A stretch of DNA of 64,000 nt from Dama dama (taxonomy: Eukaryota > Chordata > Mammalia > Artiodactyla > Cervidae): the NCBI RefSeq assembly GCF_033118175.1, contig NC_083710.1, positions 42,873,501 to 42,937,500 of the forward strand. The letters run 5' to 3'. Shown here piece after piece: positions 34,618 through 44,253 of the stretch (its first letter is position 1; every line of letters starts with the position of its first letter). The notes under the pieces are model-generated. The model did no database searches, was not told the DNA's origin, and was given only the letters and a program-made list of their open reading frames with translations. The position numbers were made by a program, and so were the translations under genes.

Positions 34618-35218
34618 TATTAGTCAGGATTCTCCAGAGAAAGAAAACTAATAGAATGTATATATAAATATATGTGCAATTATATATTTAATATATGCAT
34701 ATTACATATACATATATGTAATATTATATATACATATATGTATATGTAATATATGCCTATTACATATACATATGTATATGTAATATAAGTATACAGATAT
34801 ATGTGTGTATTTATATACACATACAGAGAGAGAAAATAATGGGAAAGAGAGAGAGAGAAATTTAGTTTAAGGAACTGGTTCATGCAATTGTGAAAGTTCT
34901 CAAATGCAAAATCTGCAAACTAATGTGGCAGGCTGGAGACCCAAGGGAGAGCTGCAGTTTGAGTCCAAAGGCTATCTCCTGGCAGAATTCTTTCTTTACT
35001 GGAGAAAGTCGTTCTTTTCCTCTTAAGGCCTTCAGGTGATTTGATAAGGCCCATCATGATACTGAGAATAACTGCTTTATTTAGTGTTCCCTCATTTAAA
35101 TATCAAACTAATCTAAACTCATCTAAAAACAACTTTATAGTAACAACTAAAATAATGTTTGATCAAATATATGGCTTTCATGGCATAGATAAATAGACAC
35201 ATATAATTAACCATCACA
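34618..35218 (-). mobile_element. ERVL-type (MLT2-like) solo LTR
   Basis: Plus-strand text TTAGTCAGGATTCTCCAGAG, a TA/TG and GA simple-repeat zone, AAGGAACTGGTTCATGCAAT, GGCTGGAGACCCAAGGGAGA, CTTAAGGCCTTCAGGTGATT and AATTAACCATCACA is the reverse complement of the MLT2-type LTR order. No internal region or partner LTR in the same orientation is present. Confidence 0.78.
34658..34860. repeat. Expanded TA/TG and GAGA simple repeat inside the LTR
   Basis: Interleaved ATATAC, TATATG and TGTATA units run to about 34820, followed by (GA)n near 34826-34858. This is an expansion of the simple-repeat zone normally found in this LTR. Confidence 0.85.
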
Positions 35219-36717
35219 TATTGGATGAAGTCCACTAGAGGTATACAGTGGAGTATGTTTCTAAGGAGTTTGAGATGTTCATCACAGCAAAATATCTGGA
35301 AAGGACTATTCCTCACTGAGAAGTTTAATTTTCAACACAATATCTCATGATTCTAAAATCATTAAATAAAAAGAAAGCAAAACTTTAAACACTATACATA
35401 GTTTATTATATATATGAAGGCATATTAAAATATTTTACTAGCATACTGCTAGTAAGATAAAGAAAAAAATCCTTGTTCCCTTTCATCTGAACTTCTCAGA
35501 CTAGTTCACACCCACTGCCTTCATTTCTTTAACATCACTCAACATCTTACTACAATGTGCTGAAGCCACTGTCACTGAAGTCATCACTGATCTCTTCATT
35601 GCTAATGGGCATTTTTCATTTTTATAAAATCTACAGCCTTTTTCTTGACATTACCTTCTCAAAGTCTAAGATATTCTTCATGGGTTCTTTATTTTCCAGT
35701 CATCCCAGGGTTTTGCAAATTCTTTTCTCCCTATACATAACTCCAAGATCAGTATCACTCATTTGGAATGATTTGAGATGTCTTATGATCTGGAAATTTT
35801 ACCTTTCATCTTCTGAAAAAACTCCAGATACCTTACAAGGTAATATCCAACCCCCCTCCCACCTTGACCTCTCTTCTGCTTTGCATAGTGCATTGAATAT
35901 CATATTACATCTCTGTGCAAACTGGGTCATTTCCCTCTTTTCTTTCTCTCTACTTGCTACACACTCCCTATCCATTGGCTGGACATTCTATTCTCACTAA
36001 TAAAAATTATTCACATGGAATCTTATTAGGTACTCTTCCTAAGAAATAGACTCCCAAATATGTTATGTCTCTTCTTTGCTCCTTATTAAATGAAACAATG
36101 AAACAGAAATTCTGACAGGCCTCAAAAATGGAACTGTGACTTTTTTGTCTTATATGACATTTCATATATGACATCACAAAAGCATTATTTAAAAAATGCA
36201 GATGCATAAAGATATTGCTTAAATATAAACTGTTTATAATCTAGACAACATGAGAGCCTAATAATAAAAAGACCTAATGCTTTGAGAGTTTATAAACAAG
36301 GACACTATTTTTTAGAATTGATCCATTGATTCATAAATATAAAATAATGGACTAGACCGAATGTATTTTTAACATGAATATAAATTATTCTATGTAAAAG
36401 AGGAAATTTAAGTCTGTGTGCAATACAATACTTACTAATATTGTATTAAATTTTAAATACTTTCCCAGATAACTGAAGTTACATGATAAAAATCTCAGAG
36501 TTGATTAGGCACTTAAAATTATCAGCTATAATGCATCATTTTATCAGTGGGAAAATTAGTATTTAAAATTGTGATTTCCTCTGACTTTATAAGATCATAT
36601 GTACTCTGAGTGTCAGTATAAACTGTTTTGTGTATAAATATTACTAAAGTTGTTTCTAGACCAGCTAAATCGTAATCTTTGTGTAGAGTTTTAAACTATT
36701 CATTTTTTGACAAGCAT
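35219..36717. other. Non-coding DNA, possible CR1/L3 remnant
   Basis: 35540-35640 (CTGTCACTGAAGTCATCACT... TAATGGGCATTTTTCA) weakly resembles the RT region of the ancient CR1/L3 LINE on the plus strand. The 147-codon frame 35557-36000 overlapping it lacks any RT catalytic motif. The rest is AT-rich and unrecognised. Confidence 0.4.
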
Positions 36718-37270
36718 GCTGTAATAGACTTCAAAAATGATCCAGATTATTCATTCTACCCTAGCATTCCTTTTTTTTGTTTTTTTTTTTTTTTGGCTTT
36801 GTGAATTGGAAGCTTGTTCCATCAATAAATAGTCTATTCATGCCTTCTATTTTGATAGGGTTTGTGAATTGCTTTGAGCAACAAAATTTGGAGTATAAGT
36901 GTAATTATACTACAGAATTTGGAGTATAAGTGGAATTACACTAGTTCTGAGCTCAAGACTCAGGAGGCCTTTCTCACTGCCCCTCTCACCGCGGTCCTGA
37001 GGAGGCCATGCGAACAAGCCTGAGCGAGCATGTGGGACACTGGGCGATGTTTGGTCTGGTTGCTCTTTCACCTTAGCCAGAAGGGAACTCACAACCAGAG
37101 AAATGAGCAAGCCCATGTCCCCCAGCCACTTCAACATATGACTGGTGTGAGTGCAATCCCAGAGCCCGGCCACAGTCAGAAGGATCACCCAGGTGAGCTC
37201 AGTCCCAGGTGCTGACTCCCAGTATCTGAGGCTAAACAGATGATTGTTTTAGATCTGGCAATTTTAGAAG
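36718..37270 (+). mobile_element. MaLR (MLT1-like) solo LTR
   Basis: GTAATAGACTTCAAAAATGA... is followed by GCGAACAAGCCTGAGCGAGC, CCGGCCACAGTCAGAAGGAT, the CACCCAGGTGAGCTCAGTCC stretch and ATGATTGTTTTAGATCTGGC. This matches the order of MLT1-type LTRs on the plus strand. It is the GC-richest patch in the middle of the window. Frames here (37030-37215 plus, 36910-37188 minus) are LTR translations. Confidence 0.65.
36771..36794. repeat. Poly(T) run (T8-G-T15)
   Basis: Seen directly; lies within the MLT1-like LTR and may be an insertion scar or slippage tract. Confidence 0.85.
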
Positions 37271-38121
37271 ACTTTTGTATGCTTTGTTTTACATGGTTAT
37301 CCACAACTAATGCACAGGGTATTTATTATAAATACAAAAAAGATTAACTATTTTTTCCCATGCTGCCTCTCGAAAATCACTCCTAAGAGATTTTCAAATT
37401 GGGACCTAGAGTTTGGAATATAAAGGACTGAGTGCTGAATAGCTTTCTAAATAAAACTGAGAAATAATTCTAAATTTTGAAAAAAAAAAAAAGCTATTCA
37501 TGTACACATATAGTTATGAAGGAAATACTGAAAAAAAATTGTAGGCTGATTTTACAAATTTAGTAAAATTAGTAGAAAATTAAATTTGATCTTAACTACA
37601 TATCAAACTGCCAGTTCTATTCATATAAGGTAACTTGTGTTACCTGAACATAATCAGAAAAGTAGTTACTAAGCTTTCTTTACATGGCAATTAAAGTGTA
37701 AAGTTATCCTAAAAGTTCTCAAGGCTTATTTTATACTTGAAGCCACCTAGGACACAATTAAAGTTTTATGTACACTTATGCTGACAGTTGTTACAAAATA
37801 CCTTGAGAACTTAAAGTACTTTTGTTTCCATGTAAGAGTAATGAATACCCATCCCCAAAACGGTACCTCATGTACAAAAGGAACTGAAGATTCCCTTTGG
37901 GTGGATTATAAGTGCATCATACCTTAGATACACATAGACCATTAATGGCAATTAACATTCATTTTATATCAGGGATAAGCTAAGGGATCATTAAGGGTCA
38001 TGACTTTGTTCCTAACTATTTGGATTATCATTTTTCTTTAAGTATATGAGTTTGATGAGTCTTTGGTTGCATCATGACTAAATGGAGCAGTTTACCTTAA
38101 AAATCCATGTGCTTGAGAGCC
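37271..38121. other. Non-coding DNA, nothing recognised
   Basis: AT-rich unique-looking sequence, no gene or repeat identified. Confidence 0.55.
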
Positions 38122-38753
38122 TTGGTGGTTTCAGTTCAGCTCAGTCTCTCAGTTGTGTCTGACTCTTTGTGACACCACGGACTGCAACATGCCAGGCTTT
38201 GCTGTTCATCACCTACTTCCAGAGCTTGCTCAAACTCATGTCCATCGAATCAGTGATGCCATCCAACCATCTCATCCTCTGTCGTCCCCTTCTCCTCCTG
38301 CCCTCAATCTTTCCCAGCATCAGGGTCTTTTCCAATGAGTCAGTTCTTCTCATCAGGTGGCCAAAGTACTGGAGTTTCAGCTTCAACATCAGTCCTTCCA
38401 ATGAACACCCAGGACTGATCTCCTTTAGGACTGACTGGTTGGATCTCCTTGCAGTCCAAGGGACTCTCAAGAGTCTTCTCCAACACCACAGTTCAAGAGC
38501 ATCAATTCTTCAGTGCTCAGCTTCCTTTATGGTCCAACTGTCACATCCATACATGACTACCAGAAAAACCATAGCTTTGACTAGACGGACCTTTGTCGGC
38601 AAAGTAATGTCCCTGCTTTTAATATGATGTCTAGGTTTGTCATAGCTTTTTGTCAAGGAGCAAGTATCTTTTAATTCCATGACTGCAGTCACCATCTGCA
38701 GTGATTTTGGAGCCCAAGAAAAGAAAGTCTGTCACTGTTTCCATTGGTGGTTT
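38122..38753 (-). mobile_element. BovB 3' fragment with 10-bp target duplications
   Basis: Minus-strand late RT to 3' end (38132-38743), ending in a TTCAG-type terminus at the left. TTGGTGGTTT flanks it at 38122-38131 and 38744-38753. The antisense plus frame 38169-38627 is not a gene. Confidence 0.93.
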
Positions 38754-39169
38754 ACTGCTACTCTAACAGAAGTAACTTATTGCATATCTCACACAACAGA
38801 TTAGGTCAGTTAATTCCCTGGGGGAAAAATAAATTGGATAGGGAAAGGAGCTTTGACCAGATCCAAAGACTGCAATTAAATTCAACTGATGTGCTATTTT
38901 AAACATATCCCATTGAAGAAATATCTGTCTCCCTTGTAAGCATAAATGGAAGCCTAATCCATTCCACTACTTTTTTTTTTTTTTTAATACTATGCAAACT
39001 CTGAAGAGAAGTGCCCAGATGAGGCATTCCCTATCTATATAAAGAATCCCAAGAATCTCATAGATTGAGCCCAAGTCTTCTAAGATTTTTTTGTAGAAGC
39101 TTCATTATTCTTTTCTAAATAACTTAAGGAAAGTAGAGAAAGCTCTTATGTCTAATTTTAATGAAAGTG
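38754..39169. other. Non-coding DNA, nothing recognised
   Basis: Contains a T-run near 38970-38986; otherwise unremarkable. Confidence 0.55.
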
Positions 39170-39612
39170 TAATTGTTTCTTAGGGCTGCCATGCTAAATT
39201 ATCATGGGTGGCTTAGAACCAAAGAAACTAATTTTTTCATTTCTGGAGAAATAAAAAATGGTGTGGGTCAACAGAGCCATATTGAGCCTCCGAGGACATG
39301 GGAAGATTTTTCCTTAACTCTCACCAATTCAGGTAGCTTCTCGGGTTCCTAGGATTCTGGCAAGTTAACTCTGATCTCTGTCTCCATATTTATATGGACA
39401 TTTCCCCTGTGTATTTCTGTGTGTTCATATGACCTCCTCTTGTTTCTCTCCCTCTTCTAAGAACATCAGTCACTGTTATTTAGGGCCCACTCTAATCCAA
39501 TATAATCTTACACCAACCAATTATATCTGCCAAGAAACTATTTCTAAATAAGAACACATTCTCAGGTTCAAAGTGTATATGAATGGGGGGCAGAATTTCA
39601 ATCCACTACAAA
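39170..39612 (-). mobile_element. MaLR-type solo LTR
   Basis: Plus-strand text TTGTTTCTTAGGGCTGCCAT... GGTGGCTTAGAACCAAAGAA... CATCAGTCACTGTTATTTAG ...GGGCCCACTCTAATCCAATA ...GAACACATTCTCAGGTTCAA is the reverse complement of a MaLR LTR, the same general type as the one at 14230 but in opposite orientation. No internal provirus. Confidence 0.75.
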
Positions 39613-39947
39613 GTGAGTACTCATTTACAAACAGAGAACTAGGAAAAAGTGCCCATGAATCAAACTGAACGAGAGTATTAGAGGAGCTCAATGGAGTATT
39701 TTTTATCTATAAATTGATAAAAAAAAAATGTATGGAACATATATGTCCTTCTAGTTTTCAGTTCCTGCAATGTTTGTTCACATTTTAAAGGCTTGAACAT
39801 ACAGGTACAGTGATTTAAGCAGTATTGAGGAATCTGTAGAAAATAATAGATGTGAAACCTTTAAATGACTTGATGTGAAAGTTTTTGGGTGGTTCAGACT
39901 AATAATCATCTTTATTATACATTATCTCATTTATATCTGCTTTATGT
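39613..39947. other. Non-coding spacer
   Basis: Unique AT-rich spacer between the MaLR LTR and the next BovB; nothing recognised. Confidence 0.5.
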
Positions 39948-41233
39948 TGTTGTTCTGTCTCCTAGTGTGTCCAACACTTTATGACTCCATTAATGCAGCA
40001 TGTCAGGCTTCCCTGCCTTTCACTGTCTCCCTGAGTTTGCTCAAACTCATGTCCATTGAGTCAGTGATGCCATCCAATCATCACATTCTCTGTTTCCCCC
40101 TTCTCTCTTGCCCTCAATCTTTCATAGCATCAGGGTTTTTCCAGTGAATCAACTCCTCACATTAGGTGGCCAAAGTATCAGAATTTCAGCTTCAGTATCA
40201 GTTCTTACCATAAATATTCAGGGTCCATATCCTTTAGGATTGACTAGTTTGATTTCCTTGCTGTCCAAGGGACTCTCAAGAGGCTTCTCCAGCATCACAG
40301 TTCAAAGCATCAATTCTTTGGCACTCAGCTTTCTTTAAGGTCCAGCTCTCACATCCATACATGACTACTAGAAAAACCATAACTTTAACAATATGGAGCT
40401 TTATCAGCAAAGTGATGTCTCTGCTTTTAACTATGTTGTCTAGGTTTGTCATTGCTTTTCTTCCAAGGAGTAAGCATCTTTTAATTTCATAACTGCAGTC
40501 ACTATCCTCAGTGATTTTGGAGCCCAAGAAAATAAAATCTGTCACTGTTTCTGCTTTTTTCCCATCTATTTACCATGAAGTAATCGGACAGGATGCTATG
40601 ATCTTAGTTTTTTGAATGTTGAGCTTTAAGGCAGCTTTTTCACTCCCTGCTTTCACCTTCATTAAGACACTTTTTAGTTCCTCTTTGCTTTCTGCCACTA
40701 AAGTGTTTTCATCTGCATATCTGAGGTTATTGATATTTCTCCTGGCAATCTTGATTCCATCTTGTGCTTCATTCAACCTGCCATTTCACATGATGTATTC
40801 TGCATATAAGTTAAATAAGCAGGGTGACAGTATACACCATTGACAAATCCTTTCCCAATGTTGAACCAGCCCATCGTTCCATGTCCAGTACTTCCTGTCA
40901 TGCTTACAGATTTCTCAGGAGGCAGGTAAGGTGGTCTGGTAATCCCATTTCTTTAAGAATTTTGCAGTTTGTTGTGATCCACACAGTCAAAGTCTTTAGC
41001 ATAGTCAATGAAGTAGATGCATTTTTTTGCAATCCCCTTGCTTTTACTATGATCCAGTGGATGTTGGCAATTTGATCTGTTTCCTCTGCCTTTTCTAAAT
41101 CCAGCCTGTACATTTGAAAGTTCTCGATTCAAGTACTCCTGAAACCAACTGAAGGATTTTGTGCATAATCTTGCTAGCATGTGAAGTAAGTGCAATTGTG
41201 CTATAAATTGAAAATTCTTTGGCATTACCCTGA
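39948..41233 (-). mobile_element. Older BovB, 5' truncated
   Basis: Minus strand, RT (start near 41225) to a 3' end with a GTTGTTGTTCTGTCTCC-type terminus rather than (TTCAG)n, which marks an older subfamily. Frames 41225-40953, 40776-40570 (YADE where YADD is expected) and 40545-40276 are short pieces; many indels. TTTATGT occurs at 39941-39947 and 41234-41240, a weak candidate target duplication. Confidence 0.88.
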
Positions 41234-41337
41234 TTTATGTACTTTAGGGTATTATATGAACAATCAGTATATTTCCATTAATGACACTAGGCAACAAAAT
41301 CGAATTAGGTTTGACTGTCCGATTTTACCAATGAAGA

Positions 41338-42001
41338 ATGCAATGGTTAGTTTTATGTGTCAGCTTGGCTAAGCTATGACACCCAATCATGCAATGAAAT
41401 TCTAATGTAGGTATTATAATGAAGATATTTTACTGATGTGTTAACATCTATAGTCAACTGATTTTAAGTACAGGAGTTTAGACTAGAGCTTCTCCAGTGG
41501 CTCAGTGGTAAAGAATCTGTCTGCAATGCAGGAGACGCAGGAAATGAGGGTTCTATCCTTGGGTCAAGAAGATCCTCTGGAGAAGGGCATGGCAAACCAC
41601 TCCAGTATTCTTGCCTGGAGTATCCCTTGGACAGAGGAGCCTGGAGGGCTACAGTCCATAGGGTCACAAAGAGTCAGACATAACTAAAGTGACTTGGTGA
41701 GTACAAAGAAGGTTAGCCTAAATGTCATAGATGAAACTCAGTCAATTAGCTAAGGGTCTTAAAAGGAAATAATGATTCTTGGGGAAGAATATTTTCTGCC
41801 TAAATCTATAAGTAGAGTTCTGCCTGAGTTTCCAGCCTGCCATCCTGCCCTTTGAATTTCAGACTTGCCAGCCCCCACAAACATAGGAACCAATTTCTTA
41901 AAATAAATCTCTTTATGTATATGTGTATTTTATATTCACATTAATTTTTAAAATATTTTTATTCTATTGGTTCTGTTTCTCTGGAGAACACTTACTGATA
42001 A
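41338..42001 (+). mobile_element. ERVL-type (MLT2-like) solo LTR, split by a SINE
   Basis: TGGTTAGTTTTATGTGTCAG CTTGGCTAAG... TTAACATCTATAGTCAACTG ...(SINE)... ...CTTGCCAGCCCCCACAAACA, AATTTCTTAAAATAAATCTC, TATTGGTTCTGTTTCTCTGG is the MLT2-type LTR in plus orientation. It is opposite to the one at 34618, so the two are not a provirus pair. Confidence 0.82.
41485..41699 (+). mobile_element. Bov-tA-type SINE nested in the LTR
   Basis: Full-length plus-strand copy (GCTTCTCCAGTGGCTCAGTG head to ACTAAAGTGACTTGG tail). AGTACA at 41467-41472 and 41700-41705 may be a short target duplication. Confidence 0.9.
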
Positions 42002-42479
42002 AAAGGGTGATTTACATAGTCATCATTATAAAGCAAATGTATAATATTTATAATTTTCATATCATTATACATATATAAAAAGTTATATGATCATAAATGT
42101 AACCCTTAATTTAAGAGAAAGATATATAAAGAAATTATAATTTATCAGGATATCTTTATTTTGCAATAATGTTTTCTTTCTTTTATTCCATTTCTACATA
42201 TTCAGTAACATAATGATATTCTTGATGAAGAGGATTAAATAATTTTAAATCAATTGCACATTAGGATTTGAAAGTTACTGGCATATTCTTTCATATCACC
42301 AGAAGGTAGAGTAAACTAATTAAGAGTCTATGTAATTTACCTGGTAACTCAAACATGTCAAATCAGCTCTCTATATATACAGTCTCTACATCTTCAGATT
42401 TAATTAGCAATGTATAGAAAATAGTAGAAAAAATTCCAGAAAATTCCAAAAATCAAATTTGAATTTGCTGATCACCTGC
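42002..42479. other. AT-rich non-coding DNA
   Basis: No gene or repeat recognised. Confidence 0.5.
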
Positions 42480-42639
42480 AACTATTTGGATTGTATTAGT
42501 TATCAAAGAGACGATTTAAAGTATAAGGGACAATATGCATAGACTATATACAAACACTACAAGATTTTGTATAATGGGCTTGAACATCCATGGATTTTGG
42601 AACGAACCTCTCCTAGGGATACCAGGTAGGATGACTGAT
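42480..42639 (+). mobile_element. MER2/Tigger-type DNA transposon fragment
   Basis: GACGATTTAAAGTATAAGGG, ATACAAACACTACAAGATTT, TGGGCTTGAACATCCATGGA and GGATACCAGGTAGGATGACT match one end of the MER2 non-autonomous mariner/Tigger element, ending in the diverged terminal inverted repeat (GGATACCGAGGGACGACTGT type). The opposite end was not found. Confidence 0.7.
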
Positions 42640-42950
42640 ATGTAATCTGGTCATGTGGTGAAATTTTTCTCAGTTGGACAAATGAGTATTTGTATCACAA
42701 ATTCATTGAATGTATTTTAAGATAATTAAAGAAGAAAAAGAAAAAACAAAGTTGAATTAAAGATATTTATAAAAAGATACCTTTCAACCATGTTTTCTTC
42801 TAATTAACCTGTGCACATAGAATATAAAAATGAAACAGTGAAGTCATGCTACAAGGCCTTTGTCTCTAAGCAAAACTCATCTAGACCCAAGCTACCATCT
42901 GTCAGGGTGTTTGAGGAATGAGAAAGAAGGGGACATAGCCAACTTGCACT

Positions 42951-43193
42951 TCCTATCACAGGGGTCCCAACCTCTGGGATCCATTGCCTGATGATCTGAG
43001 ATAGAGCTGATGTAAGCACAGAATCTTAGCCACCAGCCTACCAGGGAAGTCCCTTAATAGAAATAAAGTGCATAACAAATGTAATGTGCTTGAATAATCC
43101 AGAAACAATCACCCCACCCCCAGTCTGTGGAAAAATTGTGTTTCACAAAATAGGTCCTTAGTGCCAAAAAGGTTGGGGTCTGCTGTCCTATCA
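42951..43193. mobile_element. hAT-type non-autonomous DNA transposon with perfect 8-bp target duplication
   Basis: The body 42959-43185 starts CAGGGGTCCCAACC and ends GGTTGGGGTCTGCTG, which are imperfect terminal inverted repeats of the hAT/Charlie type. TCCTATCA flanks it exactly at 42951-42958 and 43186-43193; 8 bp is the hAT target-duplication length. It encodes nothing. A SINE-head-like insert lies at about 43013-43055. Confidence 0.8.
43013..43055 (-). mobile_element. SINE-head fragment inside the hAT element
   Basis: On the minus strand GGGACTTCCCTGGTAGGCTG followed by GTGGCTAAGATTCTGTGC resembles the first 40 or so bases of a tRNA-derived cetartiodactyl SINE. No body or tail follows. 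Confidence 0.5.
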
Positions 43194-43273
43194 CGCCCTC
43201 ATCTACAATCATGTCTTATGGGACCACCACATAACCAGAACATCTCCTACCTTGCCAGAAGTTGGATACATCT

Positions 43274-43488
43274 AAGTTCAGTATGGGGCTTCACTGATAG
43301 CTCAGTTGGTAAAGAATATGCCTGCAATGTGGGAGATTTGGGTTTGATCCCTGAGTTGGGAAGATCCCCTGGAGAAGGGAAAGGCTACCCACTCCAGTAT
43401 TCTGGCCTGGAGAATTCCATGGACTGTATAGTCAATGGGGTCACAAAGAGTCAGACACGACTGAGTAACTTTCACTTTCAAGTTCAGT
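43274..43488 (+). mobile_element. Bov-tA-type SINE with 9-bp target duplication
   Basis: Plus-strand full-length SINE 43283-43479 (GGCTTCACTGATAGCTCAG head, ACTGAGTAACTTTCACTTT tail). AAGTTCAGT is repeated exactly at 43274-43282 and 43480-43488. Confidence 0.92.
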
Positions 43489-43669
43489 TTAGCAATGCCT
43501 GATCCCATCGTTCAGACCCAGAATTAGAAATGAATGACTACTGAATAGTTTTCTTCCTATTCAGATACAGCATAAATTTGTGTTATACAGGGTTTTGATG
43601 ACATGTTTTAAATAGCAGCAAGCTCCCATGATCACAGGGACAAGGTGTCTCAGCATTACCAGTATTTCC

Positions 43670-43959
43670 TTGCTGCTGCTGCTGCTGCTACTGCTGCTAA
43701 GTCGCTTCAGTCGTGTCCGACTCTGTGTGACCCCATAGACGGCAGCCCATCAGGCTCCTCTGTCCCTGGGATTCTCCAGGCAAGAACACTGGAGTGGGTT
43801 ACCATTTCCTTCTCCAATGTATGAAAGTGAAAAGTGAAAGTGAAGTCGCTCAGTCGTGTCTGACTCTTAGCGACCCCGTGGACTGCAGCCTACCAGGCTC
43901 CTCCATCCATGGGATTTTTCAGGCAAGAGTACTGGAGCGGGGTGCCATTGCCTTCTCCA
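43670..43959 (-). mobile_element. Bov-A2 dimeric SINE
   Basis: Minus strand. The (GCT)n-type tail is at the left (43670-43700). The first Bov-A monomer runs to about 43818, the linker with GTGAAAAGTGAAAGTGAAG is at 43826-43846, and the second monomer ends CCTTCTCC. AGTATTTCC flanks it at 43661-43669 and 43960-43968. Confidence 0.92.
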
Positions 43960-43968
43960 AGTATTTCC

Positions 43969-44081
43969 CTGCTGCTGCTAAGTAGCTTCAGTAGAGTCCG
44001 ACTCTGTGCGACCCCATAGATGGCAGCCCACCAGGTTCCCCCATCCCTGGGATTCTCCAGGCAAGAACACTGGAGTGGTTT
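43969..44081 (-). mobile_element. Second, 5'-truncated Bov-A2 at the same target site
   Basis: One Bov-A monomer with a CTGCTGCTGCT tail at the left, flanked by the shared AGTATTTCC at 43960-43968 and a third copy at 44082-44090. Same orientation and subfamily as its neighbour. Confidence 0.88.
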
Positions 44082-44242
44082 AGTATTTCCCTAGTTCCTA
44101 TTAAATTAGATCCAGAATTCTATCATCAGGAAAAGAAATACTTAATAATGAATGATAATCACACTAATAATGTCGACTAAGGGAAATGCCCAGCTCTTAC
44201 ATAAAATTCTAAATTAATCATACACACTCAAATAATTTTAGT

Positions 44243-44253
44243 AGGGCAGTTTT
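44243..44253. repeat. Left target-site duplication of full-length BovB
   Basis: AGGGCAGTTTT, repeated exactly at 47433-47443. Confidence 0.82.

Noticed and set aside
35557..36000. 147-codon plus-strand open frame
   Set aside because: Hydrophobic low-complexity composition, no domain or catalytic motif; partly over a weak CR1/L3-like stretch. Treated as chance.
34618..42001. Two MLT2-like LTRs as a provirus pair
   Set aside because: They are in opposite orientation, and the DNA between holds unrelated elements and no gag-pol-like sequence.
43661..44090. CRISPR-like regularly spaced repeats
   Set aside because: The three AGTATTTCC copies are target duplications of two SINEs; spacing is unequal (299 and 122 bp) and the genome is mammalian.
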